A stretch of DNA of 64,000 nucleotides from CALKXV01 sp965228905. GTDB lineage: Bacteria > Pseudomonadota > Alphaproteobacteria > Rhodobacterales > Rhodobacteraceae. Shown piece after piece: positions 7,951 to 17,471 of this stretch. Every line of letters begins with the position of its first letter. The stretch's first letter is position 1. The stretch lies in NCBI GenBank assembly GCA_965228905.1, contig CBDDII010000003.1:1674001-1738000 (forward strand). Direction: 5' to 3'. The notes under the pieces are model-generated. The model saw nothing but the letters and a program-made list of their open reading frames with translations. It searched no databases and had not been told where the DNA came from. The position numbers and the translations under genes were made by a program.

Positions 7951-9045
7951 ATGGAAACCGCGAAAATCGCGCTGATCAAGGGCGACGGCATCGGCGTCGA
8001 CGTGTCCGAGGCCGCCTTGGCCGTGGCTGAAGCTGCAGTCGCTCACGTTGGAAATTGCGCCTTGACGGTCGAGGAAACCCGCGCGGGGGCGGGTTATTTC
8101 GCCGAAACCGGGCAGGACATCGAACCGGGCGGCGAAGAGAAAGTCGGCGAGGCTGACGCGATTTTCCTTGGCGCCATCGGACTTCCATCGGTCCGCCATC
8201 CCGACGGCACCGAGATCAGCCCCCATCTGCGCCTGCGCGACCGCTACAACCTCTACGCCGGCATCCGCCCCGTAAAATCCTACCCCAACGCCCCGCAACG
8301 CCTTGCTGACCCACGCGCCGCTGCCATCGACCTGGTGATCTTGCGGGAATCGACCGAGGGCCTGTTCTATTCGGCGGCTGTCCACGGGCGCAGCGAGGTA
8401 ATCGGCGACGAAGAGGTGCGCGACACCCTGCGGATCACCCGCGCGACGACCGAGAAACTGCACCGCTTCGGATTTCGTCTGGCCGAAAAGCGAAAAAACC
8501 GTGGCCGACCGGGCAAGCTGACCTGTGTGGACAAGGCCAACGTCTTTGCCTCGATGGCCTTTTTCCGCAAGATCTTCGACGAGATTGCCCCGGACCATCC
8601 CGGCGTCGAAACCGGCTATTCCTATGTGGATGCCATGGCGCTCGATATGGTGCGCCGCCCCTGGGATTTCGACGTGATGGTCATGGAAAACATGTTCGGC
8701 GACATCCTGTCCGACCTGGCGGGCGGGCTGGTCGGCGGCATGGGTATGGCGGCTTGCGCAGAGATCGGCGACAGGGTCGGCCTGTTCCAACCGGCCCACG
8801 GCAGTGCCCCCGACATCATGGGACAGGACAAGGCGAACCCTCTGGCGGCGATTCTTTCGGCGTCGCTGATGCTGGACTATCTTGCGGAAAAGACCGGGCA
8901 TTCCACGTTTGAGAGGGCCGCCAGTGCCATCGAAAACGCGGTGCAGCGCGGGTTCGACGACAATGCCCTCCGCCCGATGGAGTTCGGCGGCGACATGGGC
9001 ACGAAGGCCGTGACCGAGGCGGTTCTGGCGCGGCTCTCCGCCTAG
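7951..9045 (+). CDS. Isocitrate/isopropylmalate dehydrogenase family (beta-decarboxylating dehydrogenase)
   Basis: A 364-residue NAD(P)-dependent metal enzyme. The arginine cluster LRLRDRY (93-99), R132 in LRESTEGLFY with Y140, K195 in VDKANVF, and aspartates D227, D251 and D255 form the usual hydroxyacid and Mg/Mn site. The sequence resembles the tartrate/malate-type and unassigned branch more than LeuB, and it is not next to leucine genes. ATG 7951 has a GGGGGAAGGG site; an in-frame GTG at 7933 is less likely. Its stop overlaps that of the convergent SDR gene by four bases. It may serve the catabolic locus that begins there, for example by oxidising a tartrate-like or 2-hydroxyacid product. 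Confidence 0.85.
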   Translation: METAKIALIKGDGIGVDVSEAALAVAEAAVAHVGNCALTVEETRAGAGYFAETGQDIEPGGEEKVGEADAIFLGAIGLPSVRHPDGTEISPHLRLRDRYNLYAGIRPVKSYPNAPQRLADPRAAAIDLVILRESTEGLFYSAAVHGRSEVIGDEEVRDTLRITRATTEKLHRFGFRLAEKRKNRGRPGKLTCVDKANVFASMAFFRKIFDEIAPDHPGVETGYSYVDAMALDMVRRPWDFDVMVMENMFGDILSDLAGGLVGGMGMAACAEIGDRVGLFQPAHGSAPDIMGQDKANPLAAILSASLMLDYLAEKTGHSTFERAASAIENAVQRGFDDNALRPMEFGGDMGTKAVTEAVLARLSA

Positions 9046-9782
9046 ATACAGCGCCCGCCGTCCACCTCCATGCAGACACCCGTCACCATGCTGGCCTCGT
9101 CCGAGCAGAGGTAGCAGGCGGCGTTGCCCATATCCTCGGGCGTGGAGAACCGGCCCATGGGGATCGTCGACAGGAATTTCGCCCGCATCTCGGGCGTGTC
9201 TTCGCCAAGGAAGCTTTTCAAAAGCGGTGTGTCGCCAGCCACGGGGTTGATCGCGTTGACCCGCACGCCTTCGGGGGCAAGCTCGACCGCCATCGCCTTG
9301 GTCGCGGTATTCATCCAGCCCTTGGAGGCGTTGTACCAATTCAACCGGGGCCGGGGGCTGACGCCTGCGGTCGAGGCGACGTTCAGGATTACGCCGGATT
9401 TCTGAGCCTTCATCACCGGCACGATGTGGCGCGCGGCGAGGTAGACGGACTTGCAGTTCACCGCGAGAACGCGGTCGAAATCCTCTTCCGAGACATCCTC
9501 CATCGGGGTCGGCAGATGGGTGACGCCCGCGTTGTTCACAAGGATGTCGATGCGTCCGAAGGCGTCAATTGTCGCCTTGCCCATGGCCGCGACGTCGGCG
9601 TCCTTGGACACATCGGCGCGGATGGATTCTGCGCCAAGTTCGGTGGCCACGTCGCTGGCCGCATCACCGTTCCAGTCGGCGATCATCACTTTTGCGCCCT
9701 CGGCCAGGAATTTCTCGACAATCCCCTTGCCGAACCCCGAAGCGCCACCCGTCACGATGGCGCATTTGTCTTTCAGTCGCAT
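9042..9782 (-). CDS. Short-chain dehydrogenase/reductase
   Basis: A 246-residue classical SDR. Features seen are the cofactor motif TGGASGFGKG (11-20), NNAG (83-86), and catalytic S137, Y150 and K154 (YNASK). It is the last gene of a long minus-strand operon that begins with the GntR regulator at 19102 and includes the dipeptide-type transporter; only 9 bp separate it from the aldehyde dehydrogenase. D36 after the second strand (MIADWN) favours NAD over NADP. The substrate is unknown; an alcohol or sugar-derived hydroxyacid is likely given the neighbours. Confidence 0.88.
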   Translation of the reverse strand: MRLKDKCAIVTGGASGFGKGIVEKFLAEGAKVMIADWNGDAASDVATELGAESIRADVSKDADVAAMGKATIDAFGRIDILVNNAGVTHLPTPMEDVSEEDFDRVLAVNCKSVYLAARHIVPVMKAQKSGVILNVASTAGVSPRPRLNWYNASKGWMNTATKAMAVELAPEGVRVNAINPVAGDTPLLKSFLGEDTPEMRAKFLSTIPMGRFSTPEDMGNAACYLCSDEASMVTGVCMEVDGGRCI

Positions 9783-9791
9783 CTTTCCTCC

Positions 9792-11243
9792 TCAGCCGTG
9801 CAGTGCCGCAACGGTCTTCAATGATGTAAATCCGTAAAGCGCCTCGAACCCCTTTTCACGCCCATGCCCCGACAGACCGCGCCCGCCGAAGGGCAGTTCC
9901 ACGCCGCCGCCCGCGCCATAGTTGTTCAGGAACACCTGCCCCGCTTTCAGCTTTTTCGCCATGCGCATCTGCCGCGCCCCGTCGCGGGTCCAGCAGGAGG
10001 CGACAAGGCCGAAATCGGTGCCATTGGCGATGGCGACCGCCTCGTCTTCATCCGCGAAGGGGATGACGACCTGAACGGGGCCGAAGATTTCGTCCCTGGC
10101 AAGGCGATGGCCAGGGTCGGAGCAGGCGAAAAGCGTCGGTTGCACATAGGCCCCGCCTGTCGGTGCGTTGTCCACGATCTGGCCCGCGGCAGCCGTTTCA
10201 AGCCCCTGCGCCTGTCCAAGAAAATCCTCGACGATGGATTTCTGGCCCGCCGAGACAAGGGGGCCGACTTCCAGATCTTCCATGGCGGGACCGGTGCGCA
10301 GGGCCTTGTAGCGTGCGGCCATGGCCGACAGCACTTCTTCATACCGTGAAGCTTCGACCAGGATGCGCGAGGAGGCCGAGCAGGTCTGCCCGGCGTTCTG
10401 GATACCGGCGTTCACAAGGAAGGGCAGGGCGGCATCAAGGTCGGCATCGGCAAAGACCACTTGTGGGGATTTTCCGCCCAACTCCAACGTCACCGGCACC
10501 ACGTGATCGGCAGCCGCCTTCTGGATCAGCTTGCCGACCGAGACCGAACCGGTGAACGAGATATGGTCGATCCCGCCATGACCCGACAAGGCCGCTCCGG
10601 CTTCCTCACCCAACCCCGGAACAACGTTCAGCGCACCCGCCGGCAACCCGGCCTGCCGCGCCAGTTCGGCAAAGGCAAGGGCGGTGAGGCATGCCTCTTC
10701 GGCAGGTTTCAGGACACAGGCGTTGCCGGTGGCGAGGGCCGCACCGACTGAGCGCCCGATGATCTGCATCGGGTAGTTCCAGGGGATGATGTGGCCCGTC
10801 ACCCCATGCGGTTCGCGCAGGGTGTAAACCGTATAGCCGTCCAGATAGGGGATCGTCTCGCCATGGAGCTTGTCGGCAGCCCCGCCGTAGAATTCCATGT
10901 AACGGGCCAGAGCGATGGCGTCGTTCCGTGCCTGCGTCAGGGGCTTGCCAACGTCCTGCGCCTCCATCCGGGCAAGGTGATCGACGTTCTGAAGGACAAG
11001 CTGTCCGATCTTTGTCAGCATTCGGCCCCGTTCGGCGGCGGTGGTGCGGCCCCAGTCCCCGGACAAGGCCGCGCGGGCCGCGTCCACTGCGGCGTCAATG
11101 TCTTCCGCAGTTCCGCCCGCAATCTCGCCCAATCCGCCCCCCGTCGAAGGATCGACGATCCCAAGCGTCGCGCCCGAAGCCGGGGCGCGCCATGCGCCGT
11201 TGATGAAACACTGGTCGGTGCGGGAAAGAAGGGGGTCGAACAT
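9792..11243 (-). CDS. Aldehyde dehydrogenase (NAD(P)-dependent)
   Basis: A 483-residue aldehyde dehydrogenase of standard length. It has PWNYP (154-158), K179 in VLKPAEE, the general base E254 in LELGGKSP and the nucleophile C288 in NAGQTCSASSR. It resembles betaine-aldehyde and gamma-aminobutyraldehyde-type enzymes. It lies 12 bp after the transporter ATPase gene and 9 bp before the SDR, inside one operon. If the pathway handles an aldose, this enzyme could oxidise it to the aldonate, as in anhydro-L-galactose metabolism; that is inference. Confidence 0.9.
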   Translation of the reverse strand: MFDPLLSRTDQCFINGAWRAPASGATLGIVDPSTGGGLGEIAGGTAEDIDAAVDAARAALSGDWGRTTAAERGRMLTKIGQLVLQNVDHLARMEAQDVGKPLTQARNDAIALARYMEFYGGAADKLHGETIPYLDGYTVYTLREPHGVTGHIIPWNYPMQIIGRSVGAALATGNACVLKPAEEACLTALAFAELARQAGLPAGALNVVPGLGEEAGAALSGHGGIDHISFTGSVSVGKLIQKAAADHVVPVTLELGGKSPQVVFADADLDAALPFLVNAGIQNAGQTCSASSRILVEASRYEEVLSAMAARYKALRTGPAMEDLEVGPLVSAGQKSIVEDFLGQAQGLETAAAGQIVDNAPTGGAYVQPTLFACSDPGHRLARDEIFGPVQVVIPFADEDEAVAIANGTDFGLVASCWTRDGARQMRMAKKLKAGQVFLNNYGAGGGVELPFGGRGLSGHGREKGFEALYGFTSLKTVAALHG

Positions 11244-11255
11244 CTGTCGTGGCCT

Positions 11256-12812
11256 TTACCTTGGCAGGGTAGGGGCCGCCTGCAACAGGCGGCGCGTGTA
11301 AGGGGCGCGGGGTGCGGCGAACAGGGCATCCGTCTCGCCCGCTTCGACGATCCGGCCTGCCTGCATCACCAGAATACGATCCGCAATGGAACGCACAACC
11401 GTCAGATCATGCGTGATGAACAGATAGGTCAATCCGTGGCTGACCGAAAGCTGAACCAGCAGGTCGAGGATCTGGGCGCGGATCGAAACGTCCAGCGCCG
11501 AAACTGCTTCGTCCAGAACGATCAATTCGGGCCGGATGATCAGGGCGCGGGCAATGGCGATGCGCTGACGCTGGCCGCCGGAGAACTCGTGGATGTACTT
11601 GTGCTTGTCCTCGGGCGTCAGACCCACTTCGACAAGGGCGTCGTCGATCTCGGCCTCGCGCGCCGACCGGTCCAGCCGGTGGAAAGGTTCCGCGATCAGA
11701 CGTGCCACCCGGTGGCGCGGGTTGAAACTGCCGAAGGGATCCTGAAAGACGACCTGCATCTTGCGCCGTGCTTCGGCGCTGGTGAAAACGTCCTTGCCGT
11801 CCAGCGTGATCCGCCCTTCCTGGATCGGGTCCAGCCCCAGAATGGCGCGGGTCAGCGTGGACTTCCCGCAGCCCGACTCGCCCACCAGCCCCAGACACTC
11901 GCCGCGCCGGATGTCGAAAGACACGTCGTCGACGGCGCGAAAGGTGGGATGGGCACCAAACAGCGTTTTCTTCGGCAAAAGGTAATCGCGCGACACACCC
12001 TCGACCCTCAGCAAGGGCGCGTCGATGTTTGTTTCCGAGCGATCGGGCTGATGCCCCGAGGCTTCGAACAGCGCCTTGGTGTAAGGGTGGCTCATGGTCT
12101 TGTGCAGGGTCGCCGCCGCGCCGGTTTCCACGACCTCGCCGCGGCGCATGATGGCAATCCTGTCGGCAAGGCCGGTGACGACCGCCAGATCGTGAGAAAT
12201 CAGCATCAGTCCCATGTCGTCTTCGACTGTCAACCGTTTGAGAAGGCGCAGGATTTCGGCCTGTGTCGTGACGTCCAGCGCCGTTGTCGGCTCGTCGGCA
12301 ATCAACAGCTTGGGTTGCAGCGCGATGGCCATGGCGATGACGACACGCTGGCGCTGACCGCCCGACAATTCGTGCGGATAGCGCGTCAGGGGAAAGCGGT
12401 CGTTCGGAAGTTCGCAGCGCTCCAGCGTTTCCGCCGCGCGGCGCATGGCCTCGACCTTCGAGACATCTTCGTGCACCAGGATCGTCTCGGCCACCTGAGC
12501 GCCGATGGTCTGCACCGGGTTCAGCGCGGTCATCGGTTCCTGAAACACCATGCCAAGGTCCGAGCCACGCATCTTGCACAACTCGGGCTCCGTCGCTGTC
12601 AGCACATCGCGCCCGGCCAGCGTGATCGCCCCCGAACATTCCGAACCGCGCGGCAATAGCTGCATGACGGAAAAGGCGGTCAGGGATTTGCCCGACCCGC
12701 TTTCGCCGATCACCCCAAGGATCTCGCCGGGGGCAATGTCCAGCGACACATCCTTCAGGATCGGCGCGCCGTGGATCGACAGGTTCAGGTTCCGGATGGA
12801 CAACAGGCTCAT
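11256..12812 (-). CDS. Dipeptide/oligopeptide-type ABC transporter, fused double ATPase (DppD-DppF)
   Basis: A 518-residue protein with two complete ATPase domains. The first has Walker A GESGSGKS (36-43) and LSGGQRQR; the second has GESGCGKST and FSGGQRQR. The middle and end contain the C-terminal oligopeptide-transporter extensions (for example HPYTKALFEA, APYTRRLL). In many bacteria these are separate DppD and DppF proteins. It overlaps the DppC-like permease start by four bases (ATGA). It energises the permease pair and receives substrate from the binding protein at 14614-16086. Confidence 0.93.
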   Translation of the reverse strand: MSLLSIRNLNLSIHGAPILKDVSLDIAPGEILGVIGESGSGKSLTAFSVMQLLPRGSECSGAITLAGRDVLTATEPELCKMRGSDLGMVFQEPMTALNPVQTIGAQVAETILVHEDVSKVEAMRRAAETLERCELPNDRFPLTRYPHELSGGQRQRVVIAMAIALQPKLLIADEPTTALDVTTQAEILRLLKRLTVEDDMGLMLISHDLAVVTGLADRIAIMRRGEVVETGAAATLHKTMSHPYTKALFEASGHQPDRSETNIDAPLLRVEGVSRDYLLPKKTLFGAHPTFRAVDDVSFDIRRGECLGLVGESGCGKSTLTRAILGLDPIQEGRITLDGKDVFTSAEARRKMQVVFQDPFGSFNPRHRVARLIAEPFHRLDRSAREAEIDDALVEVGLTPEDKHKYIHEFSGGQRQRIAIARALIIRPELIVLDEAVSALDVSIRAQILDLLVQLSVSHGLTYLFITHDLTVVRSIADRILVMQAGRIVEAGETDALFAAPRAPYTRRLLQAAPTLPR

Positions 12813-13657
12813 CGGCCCGTCCTTCGGATGCGTGGGTCCAGTAGGTCGCGCAACCCGTCGCCGGCGAGGTTCAGGCCAAGCACCGTCAGGATGATCGCGA
12901 AACCGGGGAACAGCGCCATGTGGGGGGCGAGTGAGATCAATGTCTGGCTGTCGGCCAGCATCCGTCCCCAGCTTGGGGTGGGCGGCTGCACGCCCAGGCC
13001 GACATAGGACAGCGCCGCCTCGGCCAAGATACCAAGCGAGAACTGGATGGTGCCCTGTACGATCAACAGGTTCAGGATGTTGGGCAGGATGTGTTCAACG
13101 GAAATCCGCGCCGCCCCTTTCCCCGACACCCGCGCCGACAGGATGTAATCGCGGGTCCAGAGCGACAGGGCCGCCCCGCGCGTCAGGCGGGCGAAGACGG
13201 GGATGTTAAAGATGCCGATGGCGACGATGGCGTTGAAGGCCGAGGGACCGAAGACCGCCGTGATCAAAATGGCGATCAGCAGGGACGGAAAGGCAAAGAC
13301 CAGATCGTTGCCGCGCATGATCACTTCGTCCAGCAGGCTGCCCCGTTTGGCCGCCGCCGCGAGGCCCAGGGGCACGCCCAGCCCCATGCCGATCCCGACC
13401 GCGACAAAGGCCACGGCGATCGAGGTCTGTGCGCCGACCATGATCATCGAAAGGATGTCGCGCCCGAAATGATCCGTTCCGAACCAATGACTTGCCGAGG
13501 GGTTTTGTAGTTTCTCGGCGATCTTCAACTCGGTCACGTCATAGGGTGTCCAGACCAGCGACAAAAGCGCAGCGGCGGCAAAGACTGTCGTCAGGACCAG
13601 CCCCAGCATCAGGTTGCGCGACCGCAGCGCAGCCGACAGGAACCCCGCCTCGGTCAC
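12809..13657 (-). CDS. Dipeptide-type ABC transporter permease (DppC-like)
   Basis: A 282-residue permease. Near the N-terminus it has the DppC/OppC-type stretch PSASHWFGTDHFGRDILS. Several membrane helices follow, and the EAA-like loop lies near DYILSARVSGKGAARI. It overlaps the genes on both sides by four bases, the tight coupling usual for heteromeric permeases made in equal amounts. Confidence 0.92.
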   Translation of the reverse strand: MTEAGFLSAALRSRNLMLGLVLTTVFAAAALLSLVWTPYDVTELKIAEKLQNPSASHWFGTDHFGRDILSMIMVGAQTSIAVAFVAVGIGMGLGVPLGLAAAAKRGSLLDEVIMRGNDLVFAFPSLLIAILITAVFGPSAFNAIVAIGIFNIPVFARLTRGAALSLWTRDYILSARVSGKGAARISVEHILPNILNLLIVQGTIQFSLGILAEAALSYVGLGVQPPTPSWGRMLADSQTLISLAPHMALFPGFAIILTVLGLNLAGDGLRDLLDPRIRRTGR

Positions 13658-14601
13658 GCCCTTGCCCTCAACCTCGGGTCGACCCAGGCATAGGCCAGAT
13701 CGACAAGGAAATTCACAAGGATCACCGCAAAGACCAGCAGCATCACGACGCTTTCCACCACGATCAGGTCACGCTGCGAAATCGCCTGAAAGACCAGGCG
13801 GCCAAGGCCCGGCAGGAAGAACACGTTTTCGATGATGATGGCGCCGGCCATCAGGAAGCTGAACTGCAAGCCGATGATAGTCAGCACCGGGATCAGCGCG
13901 TTTCGAAGGGCGTGACGCCAAAGCACCTGCCGCGTGGTCAGCCCCTTGGCGCGGGCCGTGCGCACGTAATCCTCGCCAAGCGTGTCCAGCAGTGATGAAC
14001 GCATGACACGGGCAAGGATCGAGGCCTGAGGCAGGGCAAGGGCCACGGCGGGCAGGGTCAGCGCCTTCATCGCGGCGAAAAACCCGGCGTCCCAGCCCGG
14101 GAAGCCGCCGGCCGAGAACCAGCGAAGGTTGATCGCAAAGACCAGCACCATCAACAACGCGAACCAGAAATTCGGAATGGCCACCCCCAGTTGCGTCGCC
14201 CCCATCACCGTCACATCGGTCAACGACCCGCGCCGCGTCGCGGCCAACACGCCCACGGGAAAAGCTACCAGCACGGTTAGCGTCAGGGCGAACAGGGCGA
14301 GGGGGAGAGAGATCACCAACCGTTCCGCCACGATCTCGGACACGGGCGAACGGTATGTGTAAGACGTGCCAAGGTCACCGGTCAGCAAGCCGCCGACCCA
14401 CGAAAAATACCTCTCATGCAGCGCCGCGTTCAGCCCCAGTTCCTCGCGCAGGGCATTCACCGTGTCAGGCTGTGCGTTGATCCCCAGCATGAAGGACGCC
14501 GGGTCGCCTGGCACGACCTCGATGCAGGCGAAAATTACCAGGCTCGCCACGATCAGAGAGATCAGAAGCGAGCCCAGCCGTTTGAGCGCATAGCGCAGCA
14601 T
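13654..14601 (-). CDS. Dipeptide-type ABC transporter permease (DppB-like)
   Basis: A 315-residue permease with the DppB/OppB N-terminus (MLRYALKRLGSLLISLIVAS) and a typical coupling-loop region (YVRTARAKGLTTRQVLWRHA). It forms the second half of the membrane channel with the DppC-like partner, whose start it overlaps by four bases. It lies 12 bp downstream of the binding-protein gene. Confidence 0.92.
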   Translation of the reverse strand: MLRYALKRLGSLLISLIVASLVIFACIEVVPGDPASFMLGINAQPDTVNALREELGLNAALHERYFSWVGGLLTGDLGTSYTYRSPVSEIVAERLVISLPLALFALTLTVLVAFPVGVLAATRRGSLTDVTVMGATQLGVAIPNFWFALLMVLVFAINLRWFSAGGFPGWDAGFFAAMKALTLPAVALALPQASILARVMRSSLLDTLGEDYVRTARAKGLTTRQVLWRHALRNALIPVLTIIGLQFSFLMAGAIIIENVFFLPGLGRLVFQAISQRDLIVVESVVMLLVFAVILVNFLVDLAYAWVDPRLRARA

Positions 14602-14613
14602 GGGGGCTGTGCG

Positions 14614-16086
14614 TTACTCCGACCAGCTAACGCCGGTCAGGTCGATGGCCTGCGTCGGGGCGTTTTCCCAGATGCCGTTCAGCTTGGCATCGACAACCGA
14701 GGTCAGGGCAAGCTGGAAAAGATAGCCGTTGACGTAATCTTCCGAGATGATCGTCTGCGCCTGTTTGAGCATGTCCGAGCGTTTCTCGGGATCATTCTCG
14801 ACGCCCAGGTCACTGATAAGTTTTTGCAAATCGGCGTTGTCGTATTGGAAGTAGTAGTCAGGCCGGGCATAGATCCCGATGTCCATCGGCTCGGTATGCG
14901 ACACGATGGTCAGCCCGAAATCCTTGCCCCGGAAGGCCTGCTCCAGCCATTGCGCCCATTCAAGGTTGCTGATCTCGGTCTCGATCCCGATCTCGCGCAA
15001 CTGCGCCGCGATGATCTCGCCGCCGCGCCGGGCGTAGGACGGGGGCGGCAGTTTCAGCGTGGTTTCGAACCCGTCGGGGTAGCCCGCCTCGGCCAGAAGC
15101 GCCTTTGCCGCTTCCGGGTCGTAGGCGGCATTGGCGGTCAGGTCGAGGTAATCCGGATGGTGCGGTGCGAAATGGGTGCCAATGGGCGTGCCATAACCGA
15201 ACATGGCCCCGTCGATGATCGCCTGTCGGTCGATGGCCATCGACACGGCCTTGCGGACGCGGACATCGTCAAAGGGTGCCACCTTGTTGTTGATCGCGAG
15301 GATCGTCTCGCCCTCAGTATTGCCAGACAGAACGGTAAAGCGCGGATCGGCCTCGAACTGCGTCAGGTTCTCGGGTGCCGGATAGCTGTAGAAAGCATCC
15401 ACGTCGCCCGCCATCATCGCGCCAAAGGCGGCCGTGGGTTCGGAAATGAACTTGAACGTCGCCTCTTCCAGCATCGCAGGTGTGCCCCAGTAATCGGGGT
15501 TTTTCGCAATGGTGATGCTGTCGCCCTGTTTCCAGTCGGCGAAGGTGAAAGCGCCCGTGCCGACGGGGTTGGTCTTGATATCCTCGATGCTTTCGGGGGC
15601 CACGATCACCGCGTCGCCCCAGGCCATGTTGAACAGGAAATTACCCTGGGGGGCTTTCAGGGTGACTTTGACCGTCCCCGGGTCCACCGCTTCGACACTT
15701 TCGATCCCCTCGAACAGAGCCTTTTGCGCGTTGGTCGAGTCCTCGGCCCGTGCGCGATCCAGCGAGAAGACAACGTCGGTCGCTTCGAAATCCGTGCCGT
15801 CGTGAAACTTCACGCCTTCGCGCAGCTTGAAGGTGTAGGTCGTGCCATCGTCCGAGATCTCCCAGCTTTGGGCCAGCCCCGGCATGACCGAGCCATCGGG
15901 GCCGAACCGCGTCAAGCCTTCGAAAACGTTGGAATAAACCACCTGGTCGATGGCGCCCGCCGCTGCCGAAGTCGGGTCAAGATGTGGGGGTTCAAGCTGC
16001 AAGCCGATGGTGACATCGGTCTTGGCCGCAAACGCACCGGTGGCAATCAGCGCCAGTGCAGTGGACAATGTGAGCGTTCGTTTCAT
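14614..16086 (-). CDS. Dipeptide-type ABC transporter, periplasmic binding protein (family 5)
   Basis: A 490-residue family 5 solute-binding protein with a signal peptide (MKRTLTLSTALALIATGAFA). The family signature region YSNVFEGLTRFGPDG and the ligand-domain segments YTFKLREGVKFHDG and VRKAVSMAIDR are present. The start at 16086 gives the signal peptide and follows GGGAGACGACCC. Family 5 proteins bind peptides, nickel, heme, opines and also oligosaccharides. Here the flanking sugar-acid genes point away from plain peptides, but the ligand cannot be read from sequence. Confidence 0.9.
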   Translation of the reverse strand: MKRTLTLSTALALIATGAFAAKTDVTIGLQLEPPHLDPTSAAAGAIDQVVYSNVFEGLTRFGPDGSVMPGLAQSWEISDDGTTYTFKLREGVKFHDGTDFEATDVVFSLDRARAEDSTNAQKALFEGIESVEAVDPGTVKVTLKAPQGNFLFNMAWGDAVIVAPESIEDIKTNPVGTGAFTFADWKQGDSITIAKNPDYWGTPAMLEEATFKFISEPTAAFGAMMAGDVDAFYSYPAPENLTQFEADPRFTVLSGNTEGETILAINNKVAPFDDVRVRKAVSMAIDRQAIIDGAMFGYGTPIGTHFAPHHPDYLDLTANAAYDPEAAKALLAEAGYPDGFETTLKLPPPSYARRGGEIIAAQLREIGIETEISNLEWAQWLEQAFRGKDFGLTIVSHTEPMDIGIYARPDYYFQYDNADLQKLISDLGVENDPEKRSDMLKQAQTIISEDYVNGYLFQLALTSVVDAKLNGIWENAPTQAIDLTGVSWSE

Positions 16087-16126
16087 GGGTCGTCTCCCTT
16101 GGGATTGGGGCAGGTTTGTCCCTGCG

Positions 16127-17416
16127 TCATTCGGGGGCCAGAAGGTCGACAAGGACAAGCCCCATCACCTTGGCCGAGTGGATCATGTCGTCGATCCCGA
16201 CGTATTCATCCGGTTTGTGCGCCAGTTCCAGCAACCCCGGACCATAGGCGATACAGTTCTTCAGCTTGCCGATCCGGTCGATGTGCTTTTGATCGTAAGT
16301 GCCGGGCGAAACGACGAATTCGGGATCCTTGCCCAGAACCTCGCGGATCGCCTTTGACACCGTTGTCACGACCGGCGCGTCTTCTTCCGTCATCGTTGGC
16401 GACACGCTCCAGAGTTCTTTCATGTCATAGCGGAAATTGGGGCGCGTTTCCTTCAACCCTTCAAGGATCGCCTCGATCTCGCCCACGACTTCCTCGCGGG
16501 TCTCTTCCATCAGGTAACGCCGGTCGATCACCATGCGGGCACTGTCGGGCACACAGGCAGAGGGCCAGCCGGTGAAATCTGCGTCAGGCTCATCAAGGCC
16601 GCCGTGCAGGCTGTTGATATTCATGGTCGATTGGCGGGCACCCTCCGGCACCACGGGCATTTCGGTCCGCTTCTGCGCCAAGGCCGGGAACAGCTTGTCT
16701 TCCATCTCGCGCATGACCGCGCCCATGTGGCGAACCGCACAGTCGCCAAGGAAGGGCATCGAGCCATGGGCGATTTCACCGTGGGTTTCGATTTCGCCCC
16801 ACCAGACGCCGCGATGGCCCAGACAGATGCGGTCCTTTTGCAAGGGCTCGGGGATGATGACGTGATCGACGTGGGCATAGTGGCCTTCCTCGGCCAGGTA
16901 GGCGACACCGCCGTAACCGCCGGTTTCCTCGTCGGTTGTGGCGGAAATCTCGATGCTTCCGGTAAACTCGGGGCACTCGGCGATGAAGGCTTCGGCCGCG
17001 ATGATGGACGCGGCCAGCCCGCCTTTCATGTCACAGGCCCCACGCCCGTAAACCTTGCCGTCCTTCACCTCGCCCCCGAAAGGATCGGTAGTCCAGCCCT
17101 GGCCAACCTCCACAACGTCGGTGTGCGAGTTGAAATGCACGCATTGCCCCTTGTCGCCACCCTCGCGCCGGGCAATCAGGTTCCAACGCGGATAGCGTTC
17201 GCTGTCGCCCGGCGTACCCTCGGCCCGGATGAACGCCACCTCAAAGCCGTGCAAGCGGAACCTGCGGGCAAGGTACTCGCAGATCTCCAGGTAATTCTCG
17301 CCCGGCGGGTTCAGGGTGGGGATGCGGATCAGATCCTGTGTCAGCGCGACAAGGTCGTCACGCATGGCATCAATCCGAACCGACAAGCGATCAGGCAGCG
17401 GAACATCCGTCTTCAT
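16127..17416 (-). CDS. M20 family metallohydrolase (ArgE/DapE-like deacylase)
   Basis: A 429-residue cytoplasmic zinc hydrolase of the ArgE/DapE/CPG2 group. Metal ligands are visible as H98 and D100 in FNSHTDVV, D129 in GRGACDMKGG and E163/E164 in TTDEETGG; the distal His lies in a C-terminal stretch (MIHSAKVMG). The family removes acyl groups from amino acids or cleaves amide bonds. It lies 40 bp upstream of the binding protein in the same operon, so it probably acts on the imported compound. The start at 17416 (MKTDVPLPDR) is chosen; the open frame further upstream has no domain. Confidence 0.88.
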   Translation of the reverse strand: MKTDVPLPDRLSVRIDAMRDDLVALTQDLIRIPTLNPPGENYLEICEYLARRFRLHGFEVAFIRAEGTPGDSERYPRWNLIARREGGDKGQCVHFNSHTDVVEVGQGWTTDPFGGEVKDGKVYGRGACDMKGGLAASIIAAEAFIAECPEFTGSIEISATTDEETGGYGGVAYLAEEGHYAHVDHVIIPEPLQKDRICLGHRGVWWGEIETHGEIAHGSMPFLGDCAVRHMGAVMREMEDKLFPALAQKRTEMPVVPEGARQSTMNINSLHGGLDEPDADFTGWPSACVPDSARMVIDRRYLMEETREEVVGEIEAILEGLKETRPNFRYDMKELWSVSPTMTEEDAPVVTTVSKAIREVLGKDPEFVVSPGTYDQKHIDRIGKLKNCIAYGPGLLELAHKPDEYVGIDDMIHSAKVMGLVLVDLLAPE

Positions 17417-17471
17417 GAGCCACAGCGTAGAAAGCACCCCCGCCGGGCGCAATAGGGAAACGGGGCAGGCG

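Noticed and set aside
16127..17416. Acetylornithine deacetylase ArgE of arginine synthesis
   Set aside because: The M20 motifs fit, but the gene lies in a transporter/catabolic operon and not with arginine genes, so a specific argE name is not supported.
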